Positions 1 through 10,901 of a stretch of 64,000 nucleotides of DNA are shown here, in pieces. This stretch comes from Haberlea rhodopensis. Taxonomy: Eukaryota > Streptophyta > Magnoliopsida > Lamiales > Gesneriaceae. The DNA lies in NCBI GenBank assembly GCA_907163345.1, contig CAJQUN010000401.1:372001-436000 (forward strand), read 5' to 3'. A program made the translations under genes and the position numbers. The notes below the pieces were generated by a model that was not told where the DNA came from, did not search any database, and saw only the letters and a program-made list of their open reading frames with translations. The first letter of the stretch is position 1. Each line of letters starts with the position of its first letter.

Positions 1-994
1 TGCAAGTGCACTGATGTTTTGTTAAAACTCTTATGCTGCTTGTATTTTCAATGATTTCATGGCGTTTTTTCTATATTTTTTTGTCGCTTGAGCTGTATGG
101 ACGGTTTGGTAATCATTAATCATTATTTAAACGAATATGTGATGTGTGTATTGGATTCAAATTTACTTTTTAGGTCTGAAGATTCGATTTTTTTTGGGTA
201 TTTCTGGTGAAAAAAAGTAAAATTCATTCTTTTTATGTGTGGTTTAATGTTTCTAAGAAAATGCTTAATCTGACCATGTTTTGCATCGGTTGTTTGCGAT
301 ATAAAATTGGCTTGCTTCTTTATCCTATAATTTTTCTTATCTTTCTAAAGAAAGAGATAGTCTTCAATATCGTAGGTGCCTATTTTTGAAATTGTAAAAA
401 TGTAGCACCTAGCCTTAAATTATTGTGTCGATACTGGTGTGAAACCTTCCACCCCAGGCACAGGGATTGAACTAAAACTTTGGTTTCCTGCTTTTCTTGT
501 ATGGCTTGTCAAGTTTTACTTTTGTTTTGATGTTCTGCTTTTGTAAAATTGGTTTACACATGCTTTATTGCTTTATATTTAAGCAAAACAGGTAACTTGT
601 TTCTTTTTTTCTTTTTTTCTTTTTATGGTGTTTAGCACTTATCTTTCGGTGCTAATTGAGCTGTTTATGCACAAAAAAATTTCAAGATCTTCCGATGTAG
701 ATGTATGTATTGGTGAAGAATGGCTATTAGATTGTCTTAGGAAGAGCTGTCAATTCTCAATCATATGGAGCATAATATGACACATCATTTGGAATGCTAA
801 GTGATGACCGAGACATAATAATGAATCTTGTACCTCTATTTAACTCAGTGTATTATATTTACTATTCTTCATAGGGAGGGTGCCATTGGTATCTGTTGAT
901 TTAATTTGGCTCTTGAATGTTGTTCTGTGGTTGATTGGACTGTGCAGTGGGTCGGAGCCATCAAATTCAAGTTCTGATTTTCAATTAGAATAAA
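1..994 (+). promoter_or_regulatory. 5' leader/intron region of the CCCH gene
   Basis: T-rich, intron-like sequence upstream of the CCCH gene's ATG at 995. A plausible acceptor lies near 946 (TTGGACTGTGCAG), followed by about 48 nt of leader. The window edge probably cuts through a 5'UTR intron, so promoter and first non-coding exon would be off the left end. The short ORF at 207-389 has no recognisable features and is treated as noise. Confidence 0.5.
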
Positions 995-3121
995 ATGAAG
1001 GACGTGAGTAATTTATCCGTGGAGACCAATGATTCCTTTTCGAGTGTACTTGAATTTGCTGCCAACAATGACCTTGAATCTTTCAAGAGGTACATTGAGT
1101 TTGATTTGTCTGCGGTTGATGAAACTGGGCTTTGGTTTATTCGCAAGAAAGGTTCAAAGCAAATCAGCAAGGAAGAAAGAACTCCGCTGATGGTAGCAGC
1201 TACTTATGGCAGTGTTGATGTGTTGAAGTTGATAGTTGCTCTACCAGAGGTTGATTTGAACAAATCTTGCGGTAAAGACAAGTGGACTGCCCTTCATTGT
1301 GCTGCTTTTGGAGGCTCTATCTATGCATTTGATGTTGTGAAACTACTGTTATCTGCTGGTGCTGATCCTAATGTCGAGGATATCGATGGCTGCCGCCCGG
1401 TTGATGTGATAATTGCCCCTCCAAAGCTGCCTGGTGCCAGGGCTGCTCTCGAGGACTTGCTCTTGAATAATATTTCTGATGGATCAGTTGGCGAATGCAA
1501 TAATGTTGTCTCTATATGTAGTTCCGATACATCCTCACCTATTTTATCGTCAAATCAAGAAAGCACTTCTCCATCGTCACCATCCAACTATGCATCTACT
1601 CCTACAGCCCTGAATTCCAGTGATCTCCCTATTAATTTGGTGTCTGAGAAGAAACAGTATCCAGTGGATCCATCTCTGCCCGACATTCGGAATAGTATCT
1701 ATTCAACTGATGAGTTCCGCATGTTCTCATTCAAGGTCAGGCCTTGTTCGAGGGCCTATTCTCATGATTGGACTGAGTGCCCTTTTGTCCACCCTGGAGA
1801 AAATGCTCGCAGAAGGGATCCTCGTAAGTTTCATTACAGTTGTGTTCCTTGTCCTGATTTTCGGAAGGGTGCCTGTCGGCGAGGAGACATGTGCGAGTAT
1901 GCACATGGTGTATTTGAATGCTGGCTGCACCCTGCTCAGTATCGAACAAGGCTGTGTAAAGATGGCACGAGCTGTGCCAGACAGGTTTGCTTTTTTGCAC
2001 ACACTCAAGAGGAGCTTCGTCCTTTGTATGGTTCTACTGGATCTGGTGTTCCTTCTCCATTATCAGCTGCCTCTGCAGCTAGTTTCATGGACATGGCTAC
2101 AGCTTTAAGCATTTTGCCCGGTTCCCCATCATCACACTCTTTGATGTCTCCTGTATTTAATCCGAGCATGTCCCCGACAAATGGAATGTCTCACTCATCT
2201 GCTCCTTGGCCTCAGCCCAATGTCCCGACCCTTAATCTACCTGGTAGCAATATGCAGTCCAGTCGCCTAAGATCTTCCCTCAGCGCCCGAGATATTCCAC
2301 CCGAGGATCTTAATCTGTTGCAGGATTTTGATGCCCAACAACTTGTTAATGATTTAGCATGTTTTTCGCAGCCGCATCCTAATTCCTCTATGTTGAATCG
2401 GTCAGCTAGATCCAAGTCATCGCTAACTCCTTCAAATCTTGAAGATCTCTTTATGGCCGAACTTGCGCTGTCCCCTAGATTTTCTTCTGACCAGGCAGTT
2501 GCTTCTGGTGTTTTTTCTCCCACCCATAAATCAGCAGTTCTCAATCAGTTTCAACAGCAGCAGAACATTTTATCACCTATTAATACTAACGCATTTTCTC
2601 CTAGAAATATTGAACACCCTCTATTGCAGGCTTCTTTTGGTGTCTCGTCCCCAAGAATGTCACCAAGAAGCTTGGAATCTGCATCACCAATGAGTGCCCA
2701 TTTTTCAGCTTTTGCCCATCGTGAGAAGCAGCAGCTACAGATGCGTAGCCTCAGCTCCCGTGATCTTGGATCCAACCGTGCCTCCATGGTTGGGTCTCCT
2801 GTTGCTGCTTGGTCTAAATGGGGATCCCCCAATGAAAAAGCTGATTGGACCATCAACGGAAACGATCATGCTTCCTTGAAAAGATCATCTTCTTTTCAAC
2901 TCAACAACGATGGAGAGGAGCCCGACTTGTCGTGGGTGCAGTCTCTTGTCAAAGAATCACCACCTGAGATGATGGAAAAGCCTGTTGTTGCAGCCTCCAT
3001 TTCTGGTTCTTCCGTGGCATCCGGTGAATGTTTGAAATCAAAATCTGAAATTGATTCAATTGATCATTCAGTTTTAGGGGCGTGGCTCGAGCAGATGCAA
3101 CACGATCAGCTCGTGGCCTAG
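995..3121 (+). CDS. Ankyrin-repeat, tandem CCCH zinc-finger (RR-TZF) protein
   Basis: Uninterrupted 708-codon ORF. Two ankyrin repeats lie at about residues 62-140. An arginine-rich block follows, C251-X5-H-X4-C-X3-H266, then two CCCH fingers: C286-X7-C-X5-C-X3-H304 and C321-X5-C-X4-C-X3-H336. This spacing defines the plant-specific RR-TZF family. Length and order match the long Arabidopsis members (OXS2/AtTZF7 and AtTZF8, about 700-716 aa). The Ser/Pro-rich C-terminal half has family-like blocks (SPRSLESASPMSAHF near 555; DLSWVQSLVKE near 645). Family members are cytoplasmic-granule or nucleo-cytoplasmic proteins linked to mRNA turnover and stress or hormone responses; the role here is inferred from the family. 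A single coding exon is usual. It is the one clearly intact non-transposon, non-dirigent gene in the window. Confidence 0.95.
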   Translation: MKDVSNLSVETNDSFSSVLEFAANNDLESFKRYIEFDLSAVDETGLWFIRKKGSKQISKEERTPLMVAATYGSVDVLKLIVALPEVDLNKSCGKDKWTALHCAAFGGSIYAFDVVKLLLSAGADPNVEDIDGCRPVDVIIAPPKLPGARAALEDLLLNNISDGSVGECNNVVSICSSDTSSPILSSNQESTSPSSPSNYASTPTALNSSDLPINLVSEKKQYPVDPSLPDIRNSIYSTDEFRMFSFKVRPCSRAYSHDWTECPFVHPGENARRRDPRKFHYSCVPCPDFRKGACRRGDMCEYAHGVFECWLHPAQYRTRLCKDGTSCARQVCFFAHTQEELRPLYGSTGSGVPSPLSAASAASFMDMATALSILPGSPSSHSLMSPVFNPSMSPTNGMSHSSAPWPQPNVPTLNLPGSNMQSSRLRSSLSARDIPPEDLNLLQDFDAQQLVNDLACFSQPHPNSSMLNRSARSKSSLTPSNLEDLFMAELALSPRFSSDQAVASGVFSPTHKSAVLNQFQQQQNILSPINTNAFSPRNIEHPLLQASFGVSSPRMSPRSLESASPMSAHFSAFAHREKQQLQMRSLSSRDLGSNRASMVGSPVAAWSKWGSPNEKADWTINGNDHASLKRSSSFQLNNDGEEPDLSWVQSLVKESPPEMMEKPVVAASISGSSVASGECLKSKSEIDSIDHSVLGAWLEQMQHDQLVA

Positions 3122-3846
3122 TAAACAGGATCAATAATTCATTAAGTTAGACAACAAACTCTATTTTAGGAACTATAAAAGAATCTCTCTTTGCAATGGT
3201 CGTAGAGGCGCAAGTCCTAATGGTACAGCAATTCTAAAGCTTTAAAGTTTTATGGGTATAATGAGTTCTTATTATCATCGTTATTTTTTGAAAGATGTAT
3301 TCTGCGCTAATTATTTTGTTGATTATTACATGAGTTTTCATTTGTTATCTGGGCTGTGTACTGAAGGAAACCCCAGTCCAGTTTGGACAATGTACTTGAT
3401 AATGTATGCCTACTCTTTTTTCATTTATTGAAGCCATATTTGTGTTTTTTTTGTTTGTTTCTACGCTTATAATTGTTTATCTAAATGACTTTAGTGAGAC
3501 TTCTTGGATTTTATGGTTGAGACATCGTTTTGCAAAGGTATGTAAAAATCCAATATTTGTTCCAAAACAAAAAAAATTAATTATTTCTTTATTTTCTTTA
3601 TAAATTTTATATGCATTTGGGTCATGGTAAACGCATAAAGAAGAGGTCCGAATTCCCCTCGAACAACGACATACATATTTGACTTGCCGATGAAACCAAG
3701 TTGTGGATAAAATCCGTTGTTTTGTAAACAATTGGGATGTATTTTGGACAAATGTGAGACATAATTGCGTGACAAGGGGCCTACAAACCATGAAGAGCAG
3801 TTGTGACTTTAGTAGGTTGGAAAATTAGATAAGATGTGAGGGACAT
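3122..3846. other. 3'UTR and intergenic sequence
   Basis: The first 250-300 bases after the stop are T-rich and probably form the 3'UTR and polyadenylation region. No further gene is visible; the antisense ORFs here have no domain character. Confidence 0.4.
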
Positions 3847-4146
3847 GTGTTTGCAATTGCTTATAAAAACTGCTTATCTTTTTTTTCAGATAAAAAAGTA
3901 GTTTTTGGGTGTTTTATTTGTTTGCTTCTGCTATTGCTTCTCTAAAAATAAGCAGAAGCAGAGAAGCAGGTAATGACATGCTTTTGACTGCTTTAAATTG
4001 TTTTGTGGCAATTTCGTAATTAATTTAAGTTTATTAAGCTGTTTTTTTATTTAAATAACAAGAACTCAATGTTTTGCTTAAATCAACTTTTTTCAACTTT
4101 AAGCAAAAGCAACATAGAAGTGCTTTGAATAAGCAATCACAAACAC
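3847..4146. mobile_element. MITE, hAT-like (about 300 bp)
   Basis: Ends are inverted repeats: left GTGTTTGCAATTGCTTAT, and the reverse complement of the right end GTGTTTGTGATTGCTTAT. The interior carries several AAGCAGAAGCA/TGCTTCTGCT inverted motifs and no ORF. A TSD could not be fixed by eye, so the hAT assignment rests on the style of the termini. Confidence 0.6.
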
Positions 4147-4649
4147 ACCTTATATATGCGAGTGTCGTGATCGTGACTCAATAATGAGAGATTAACACGC
4201 TTTATTCTCTCGTGGTTTAAATTGGTAATACGTTTTTGTTTTATATTTTAATTTAGTGGTTGTTCATGTATTGATTTTAGACTTGTAAATTTTTTTTGTA
4301 GAAAGTTATGAATTCATGTAATGCAACGATAAATTCCATAAATGTTATTTACATGTAAAAAAAACATGGGCCCCAACATATTCACAAATAGGCTTATATA
4401 TGGTTTATATTAAACATAATTAATTAAATGTGATTAATTGATTAGCTTGCATGGATTATCAGAATTTAGATCGGATATAATATTTTATCATAACGACCTT
4501 CATCCTTTGTTTATCCTAAATCAATATCACCTACGAAAATTATAATTAATTATGAAAAAACCCACAAAATTACTGCCTTTATTTCATTTTACGAAATCAA
4601 AAATTTATTTTAGTAATTTTTTAAGTTATCAAAATAAATACTTTTAATG

Positions 4650-5430
4650 TGTAATATTATTCACTCTATTTGCATATATACACTTTTTAAAATAATATGT
4701 ATTCCATATTTGTTTATATCTTTTAGAAAACAAGGTTTGAGATTATATTGATTTGGAATTACAAATAAAATGGGAAAAATTCAGGCTGGTACACTATAGT
4801 AAAACTTTATTCATCCTAATCTGGGGAAAAAAATTGTGATCATTTAAGTCCACTTTAGGTTCAAATTACCAAAATAGCCTCATGTCCCCCCATTTGTCTT
4901 CTTCCTCCTCTACCCTATTTGTTCATCATTCATTCACAAGAAGCTCATCTTCTCCTATCTCCATTTCTCCATCATTCAAAATCTCAGTAAAAAATATCTT
5001 GGTTTCAGTTGCGGTTTCTTTAACTTAGGGATTTTGAATTTCCCCATTCTATCTCTTCGATTTTCAATTCCATCATTTTGTTCCTTATTTTTTTTTTCAA
5101 ATATGGTATGTATTACTTTAGGATTTGTTGCTTATTTTGAGGTTTTTTAGTTGTGATTAATTGGTGTCCGCTCTTATTTGCTCATTTTCCAAAAATTTAC
5201 AGCCTGACAGCAAATCTTGAAACGAATAAGATGACCCAGAGAAAAAGTAATTGGTACACGAAAGATATAAAAGGACGAAGAGTTGAATAAAAAAATCCAA
5301 TATTTTAAATCTTATTCACTCTATTAGCATATATACACTTTTTAAATTACTATGCATTCCATATTTGTTTATATTTTTTAGAAAACAAGGTTTGAGATAT
5401 TGATTTGGAATTACAAATAAAAAAATTATT
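4650..5430. repeat. 115-bp direct repeats flanking a Mutator-like terminus
   Basis: About 4655-4765 and 5305-5425 are the same sequence (TATTCACTCTAT...GAAAACAAGGTTTGAGAT...GGAATTACAAATAAAA). Between them, 4772-4960 resembles the left end of the Mutator-like element at 42432 (GGGAAAAATTCAGGCTGG, a run of A, then TACCAAAATAG). No transposase is present. 4147-4650 and 5430-5740 are AT-rich with no gene visible. Confidence 0.5.
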
Positions 5431-6461
5431 TCTATCAATTTATATTATAAATGATAAATATGGAGTGCTTTAATAAAATATCTAGCGTAAATAAAATATC
5501 AAAATTTAATTATATATTATTGCAAGAACATAATGGCTTGTAAAATCTCCGATTTTCATTATTAATGAATGTATGACACGTTATCCTTGGATGGGTCCCG
5601 ATTTTCTGATAGCGATTTTGCAGGCCATTAAACGCGACACTCAGGTGGTAAGTAATGTAACGATTTATGCTTACATTCGAGGCACCAATTAAATATAGTA
5701 TATTTATCAATCAATACACTTGTGTCTATTGGTCTCTACATTAGGGGGCGCTTGGTTCGAGGATAGGATAAGTGTTGGATAGATTAAAAAGTGGATAAAT
5801 AGGATGATAGTAAACTAATGGATAAATTATATTGCGTTTGGTTCATGTGATTAATAAAGTATGATAAGTAATATTGTGTTTGGTGTACTTGATAATTGGG
5901 TGGTATAGATTAATTTTATTCGTAAGATTACTAAAATGCCCTTTGATGAACCTACAGTAACCAACTCATATGCATCGTCATTTTCATTCTCCCACACACA
6001 ACTTACGCTCCGCCCTAAAACCCAAAACACCATCGATCTTCAAGTTGGTCATAGATCTGCATAGTCTCTTTCAATATTTCAAATTTCAAATTCAGTTTGA
6101 AGAGGGCGTGCTGTACGTTTGTGAGTGAGTATTTCGAACCACATCTGTAATCTTTTTCCTTTATCTGTTGAGATTGTGAGTATTATTTTCATTTTATGAT
6201 TGTTAGATGGGAAAACGTTTGGGGTTTATTGTCTGATTTTTGGTGCGTAATAGGGTCAAAATAGATCTTGTACTCAGAATAGTAGCGAAGAAGATAGGTG
6301 TACCCTTTTGATTTATCTGTAATCGCAATATATGTGTTGGAAATTATTGTTTCTTGCAGTGAATTTTTACATATATAATGTTCGATCTTCAAGTAGGGAC
6401 TTTGCGTTGTTCCGATAATCATATTTACGAAATAATAACTGATGCCATGGTTGTAGGTTTG

Positions 6462-6908
6462 ATGGAGCTGAAGACACCACCGCAGTGCGAGTGTGGCAAT
6501 GGCTTAATGCTATTTCGTAAAGCTGGGGATTTCTCAACCCGTCCCGGGCACTATTACTATATATGCCCGGCAGGTTTGAAACACCGAAACCGTTTCTTTT
6601 GGTATGATGAATTTAATGCGAATAACTTACCAATGAAAACCGAAGCAACGACTGAAATCGGGAGCAGTTCAAATTCTGATCATCTTAATTCTGCCTATAG
6701 TACTAATACAATGCATCATCCCACACACACATGCCACACATGTTGTAGTGCAGAAACTACTCCTTTGAACAAGGAAAATAATTTTGGACAAGAAAGGAAC
6801 ATCGATAAGTCGTTATCTGCAGAACAAGTTTGTTGTTGCTTTGGGTGCTTATGTGCATTCCTTGCTGTTTTGTTGTTCCTAATGCTTGTAATAGTGGTTT
6901 CGATTTAA
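6462..6908 (+). CDS. GRF-type zinc-finger protein with C-terminal membrane anchor
   Basis: An ATG at 6378 is in frame, but the likely start is the ATG at 6462, just after an intron-like acceptor (TTGTAG). Counting from 6378, a GRF-finger pattern covers residues 37-78: C-E-C-G (C37, C39), CP at 63-64, H69 and the FFWYDE end. The fourth ligand appears to be His, not Cys. A low-complexity linker leads to a Cys-rich hydrophobic helix at about 155-175 (a CCCFGCL start, then Leu/Val-rich), so a tail-anchored product is likely. GRF fingers bind single-stranded nucleic acid in characterised proteins. The gene lies inside the Harbinger element, so it is either element cargo or a captured host fragment. 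Confidence 0.6.
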   Translation: MELKTPPQCECGNGLMLFRKAGDFSTRPGHYYYICPAGLKHRNRFFWYDEFNANNLPMKTEATTEIGSSSNSDHLNSAYSTNTMHHPTHTCHTCCSAETTPLNKENNFGQERNIDKSLSAEQVCCCFGCLCAFLAVLLFLMLVIVVSI

Positions 6909-7392
6909 TATAATGGACTGCGTTTTGTGTCATATTGTTGTGATGATGTAAGACGTATTACTTAGTTATCGGTAATGTGGAATACTCTGTTAGGAAGCTG
7001 TATTGGTATGTGTATTTTGTAAAAGCTATTTTTGTGGAGCAATATTAATATGTTGCCAATTTTGTAATTTTCGGAGGGTTTGTAAATGTTTGGATGTCTT
7101 TATAATATATAAGATGTGTTTACTATGCATTATTTGATTTCTCAGATACTTCTACTTCATGTGTAAGATGCTTTAAAGAACTGCATTTATTTTATAGGTG
7201 TTGACCTATGTTGCAATTAGTATTCTATCCATCACAATGGACATGTTGATTGACATGGTATTAATTTTGATAGATTAGCTTGTTATTAATGTTGTTTGAA
7301 AGTTGTATTTAAATAGCTTATGTCATAACCATTTGCTGTATTCACCACCATCTAATTAACAATAATCTCTCAATCTTCGTGCATCTTCAAAT

Positions 7393-7749
7393 ATGTCTGT
7401 GAGTTGCCATTTCATGTCTCAAGAATCTGTTAACAGCAAGTATAATGTGGAGGTGATAACCATTTCATCAGATGATGAATGCGAAGCAGCTGTTGATCCT
7501 ATGGAGTCACCTAATCTCACAAACAAAACTGTTGTTGCTGGTTCTAGTGGTATGAAAATAACACCAACGAAAATCCCATGGACTGATCCCCAAGCTGAAG
7601 CCTACTACAAAGATAGTACACCCACTGTGATAGCCTCAAAAAAGCGTCCCTCCAAGGCTGAAGATGGCATCAACAAGAAGCGTGGAACAATGCTTGACGA
7701 AGCTACTGTAATCATCCAACTGGATACGACAGACGATTCTACTGACTAA
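7393..7749 (+). CDS. Small acidic-ended protein with SUMO-interaction-like motifs
   Basis: 118 codons from ATG to TAA, no recognised domain. Near the N-terminus VEVITISSDDECE (residues 19-31) has the form of a SUMO-interacting motif: a hydrophobic core followed by Ser/acidic residues. The C-terminus ends in a second hydrophobic-acidic stretch (ATVIIQLDTTDD). The middle is Lys/Pro/Thr-rich with a nuclear-signal-like KKRPSK and KKRG. It follows the GRF gene on the same strand by about 480 bp and faces the convergent MYB/SANT gene. Function unknown; the SIM reading is motif-level inference. Confidence 0.5.
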   Translation: MSVSCHFMSQESVNSKYNVEVITISSDDECEAAVDPMESPNLTNKTVVAGSSGMKITPTKIPWTDPQAEAYYKDSTPTVIASKKRPSKAEDGINKKRGTMLDEATVIIQLDTTDDSTD

Positions 7750-8571
7750 GTCTCTTTCTGTTCAGTATATTTTGAAATCTTGAAACCTCCCTTTTGTTGT
7801 GTTTACCTTCTTTTGTACTGCTGTATGTAATGGTTTTCAAGACTTTTATGTTTAGTTGCTACTTGTAAAATGGATCCTTTGATGAATCTGAAGGTCATGC
7901 TTGTTATATAAATATATTTCCTTTACAGATATTGTGTTCCGAGTTTGCTTCATTCAATCTGTTCAGAAACTTTAACAATCACTATGGTAGTTTTGCTTAT
8001 GTACTCTTCCTTTTAAGCAGTAAACGATTTTCCTGCCAGATTTTTCAATATGAATTTGATATTTCCAGTCGATGTATGCAATGTATGCAACAGTTTATAA
8101 TAATACATTATTTGTCTCCCTACCAGTTTGTGTTATGAAGATTATTGTTTATTATCATATGGCACTTGCAGTGTTTCATTACAAATGTACTTCTTTAAAA
8201 TCATAATACTAAATTACCTTTTCCAAATGCCCACAATGTACATATCAATAAAACATTCAATATTTTGAACTTTCTGTTAGTTACAAAATATCCACAGATA
8301 TATTATATCATATGTTACTACAAAATGAATATCAACAAGTATGTTCAACACTTGCATATTCGATATGTTGCTCACAGTTTCAAAATTATTGCAACACTCA
8401 GTTTACCAAAAATCAACCCAAAAACTCACGTAAATTAACAACTTAAGCAATGTCAACCCAACAGCCTCCTCGCTAGGCTTAGCCTACCCGCATGTCCCAA
8501 ACGCAAGAAAAGTGTCAATTTGTTATGGTTGTCCACCAACAACTCAGCGACAATCACTTTCTCGTACTCGG

Positions 8572-9455
8572 TTAGTTCATGTATTGATTCATTGCTTCTA
8601 ACACTTTGTCTTGTGCATTTGTCATCTTTTCGTCTGACACCAAATGTTTCATCATGTCCGTCATTGTTCGGTTGGTGAGTTCAGCAAAATTGTTTATGGC
8701 TGCCACAATTGCGTCGTCACTGTGTTCCTCTTGCTTCCGTTTTGTACCCTTCGACTTCACACTTCCTGTCGGTTTTGTTGATGGTGTAAGTGATACCGAC
8801 ATTGACTCACCAGCCCCCTCATCATCATGACATAGATCTTCGAGTCCGACTCCAATGTCATTTCGTATTCCAATGTCACGAGGCACTTCAAGATTAACGT
8901 TCAGCAACTCTTGAACAGCAGATGCAAAGCTCTCAGCCTTATCTCCCGTTGCACGATCATTTCCAAAGATTTCACACCAGTCATGATAATAGATCCAACG
9001 CTTGTGTCGCATTGTTCGTGCATTGTGGTCGGTCTGTCAATAAAACAAGAACAAATGTAAAGGAAATTCGATATTTGCATAATTGCTTAACACATACCTT
9101 AACAATTGCTTCCCACGTCTCATCTATAGCTTCAATGGTTTTCTCCGTATCATTCCACCCTACTTTTACTTAAAATCCAGCTCAATGTACCATACATTTT
9201 CTTCCAAACATGAACTTTGGAGTTGATATGTGGGTTACCACGTAAGTTTGAGTCGGGGAATGTTGCCTTCATTCGGTGTTCCAGGAATCCCAAGTACCCA
9301 GCACGAAATCCGTTCTCACTTTTCCACCCATGGTTGATCGCCTCTTTCAATGCTTGAATTAGAACAACTTCCTCACGTTCAGTCCAACTTCGTCTTGTCT
9401 TGTCAGCTTTGTTGCAAATCCCGACAAAGCTACCGGACGTTGCACCGGTATCCAT
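8572..9455 (-). pseudogene. Harbinger ORF1, MYB/SANT-like DNA-binding protein
   Basis: Exon 1 (9098-9455) starts MDTGATSGSF and encodes a trihelix/MYB-like block (RRSWTEREEVVLIQALK ... HVWKKMYGTLSW), as in plant Harbinger ORF1 and related Myb/SANT-like proteins. A GT-AG intron (9034-9097) joins it to exon 2 (8572-9033), which holds the RHKRWIYYHDWCEIFG motif and a basic/acidic tail. The frame is broken by one base near 9158-9170, where SKSRVE-stop interrupts the expected GWNDTEKTIEAIDETW. In characterised relatives this protein works with the transposase. The homology and exon boundary are clear, and the product is probably not made. Confidence 0.75.
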
Positions 9456-9683
9456 AGCTAGTAAGATGATGAGTACCTGCTGATATGAACGATTAATAAA
9501 ACAAATACCAATTAAACCAACCAATGTGATATGACAAAAAAATGACAACATATTACACTAATAAACCTTTATCCTACTAAAACATTAATATTGTTCAAAG
9601 TTTAAAAGCAACATATCAATTATCATCCTGTGTTGCTAAACTTATTCGTAACATTGAAGAAATACAACAAGCAATATTATATC

Positions 9684-10899
9684 TTAATAATTGTTCCACA
9701 TCGACATGGCAAAGTTCTCCCTCCATGTATCCCACTCTTCTGCAGCATTGAGATTGTTTATGAAATCAGATTCAACGTCATGTGCTGGACTAGCGATATC
9801 CTCCTCAGGTGAGTCAAGTGGATCATCAGGCATTTGAGAGCGAATGAAGTTGTGCAACAAAATACAAGCCAATATTATCGATTTTGTGTTTTCAATGGGT
9901 AGAACGAAGGACTTCGAAGGATGGCCCATCTCTTCTTCAACAAACCAAAGGCTCTTTCAATCACATTGCGAGCTTGAGAATGCCTCCAATTATATAGCTC
10001 CTTGTAATTTTGTGGACCAAGTGCACGGTTGCCCCATGCATCCCTATGATAGCGTACTCGCCTGTAAGGAGTCAAAAAACCCTCGACATTCGCATATCCA
10101 TTGTCACATAGGTAATAACACCCTGCCATAGACGCGGGCACTTATGTAAGAGTAACATAGATCACCAACGTAAAATATGATTATGAATCAAATTCAAAAC
10201 TTGTATGACCTCTTGGAACTTTGAGTTCATCATGGCGAGTCAACGCATCACGTAGAACTCTACCATCTGCTGCGGATCCCTCCCATCCAGTAAGCGCATA
10301 GATGAAGTTCAAATCTTGGTTACAAACCCCAAGTACATTCACTGCTATTGTTCCATTTCTAGTTCTATATTTTCCTTTCTCAAATGTAGGTACATGCACG
10401 CTGACATATGTTCCATCCAACGCACCAAGACATCCCTAAATAATCAAATAGAGTCAATTAATGTCAATATTACATATGATTAAGAATTAAAAAACAACTA
10501 ATAAATACCTTGAACCATTTCCAAGTATCGTCACTGCAACTATCGTCCACAGGGACCGGCTTTACCAGCAGTAAGTTATATAGCTTCAGAATTGATCCCA
10601 ACACTTCATGGAAATGAGTGCTGATTGTGTGTCCACTACGTATATAGTCATGACCAATAATTCGATTTTTCTTGTGATGAGCCAAGATAGACAAAAACAT
10701 CCCTACCTTCTCTTCTACCCTAACATATCTAGACTCCACTAGCCCTCCAACATTAGTAAGCAAGAAACACAATCGTGCAAATGCATTGCGATTCATTCTC
10801 AAGTTTACTACACATTGAACATCTCCAATTTCAATAATCCGATGCAAATGGTTGATTTGATCATTAATTCTATGCGTCATGCTGTAAGCGGCTGGTCTA
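9684..10899 (-). pseudogene. Harbinger DDE transposase (ALP1-like), disrupted
   Basis: Three exons are visible: 10509 upward, 10210-10435 and 9684-10122, with introns 10436-10508 and 10123-10209. The DDE residues sit in ALDGT (exon 2), CDNGYA and NVIERAFGLLKKRW (exon 3), as in the DDE_Tnp_4 family. Two lesions are present. A missing base near 9888 (CAA AAT CG_ ATA) shifts the frame before the conserved ILLHNFI. The gypsy element at 10902-16378 separates the N-terminus; the open frame resumes beyond it at 16384 (TRHRRRLVGKRRREARS) and reads in phase into exon 1 when the insert and one CTACT are removed. Confidence 0.85.
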
Positions 10900-10901
10900 C
10901 T

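Noticed and set aside
1620..2108. Alternative ORFs within the CCCH gene
   Set aside because: Shadow frames of the 708-codon gene, which has all the family motifs.
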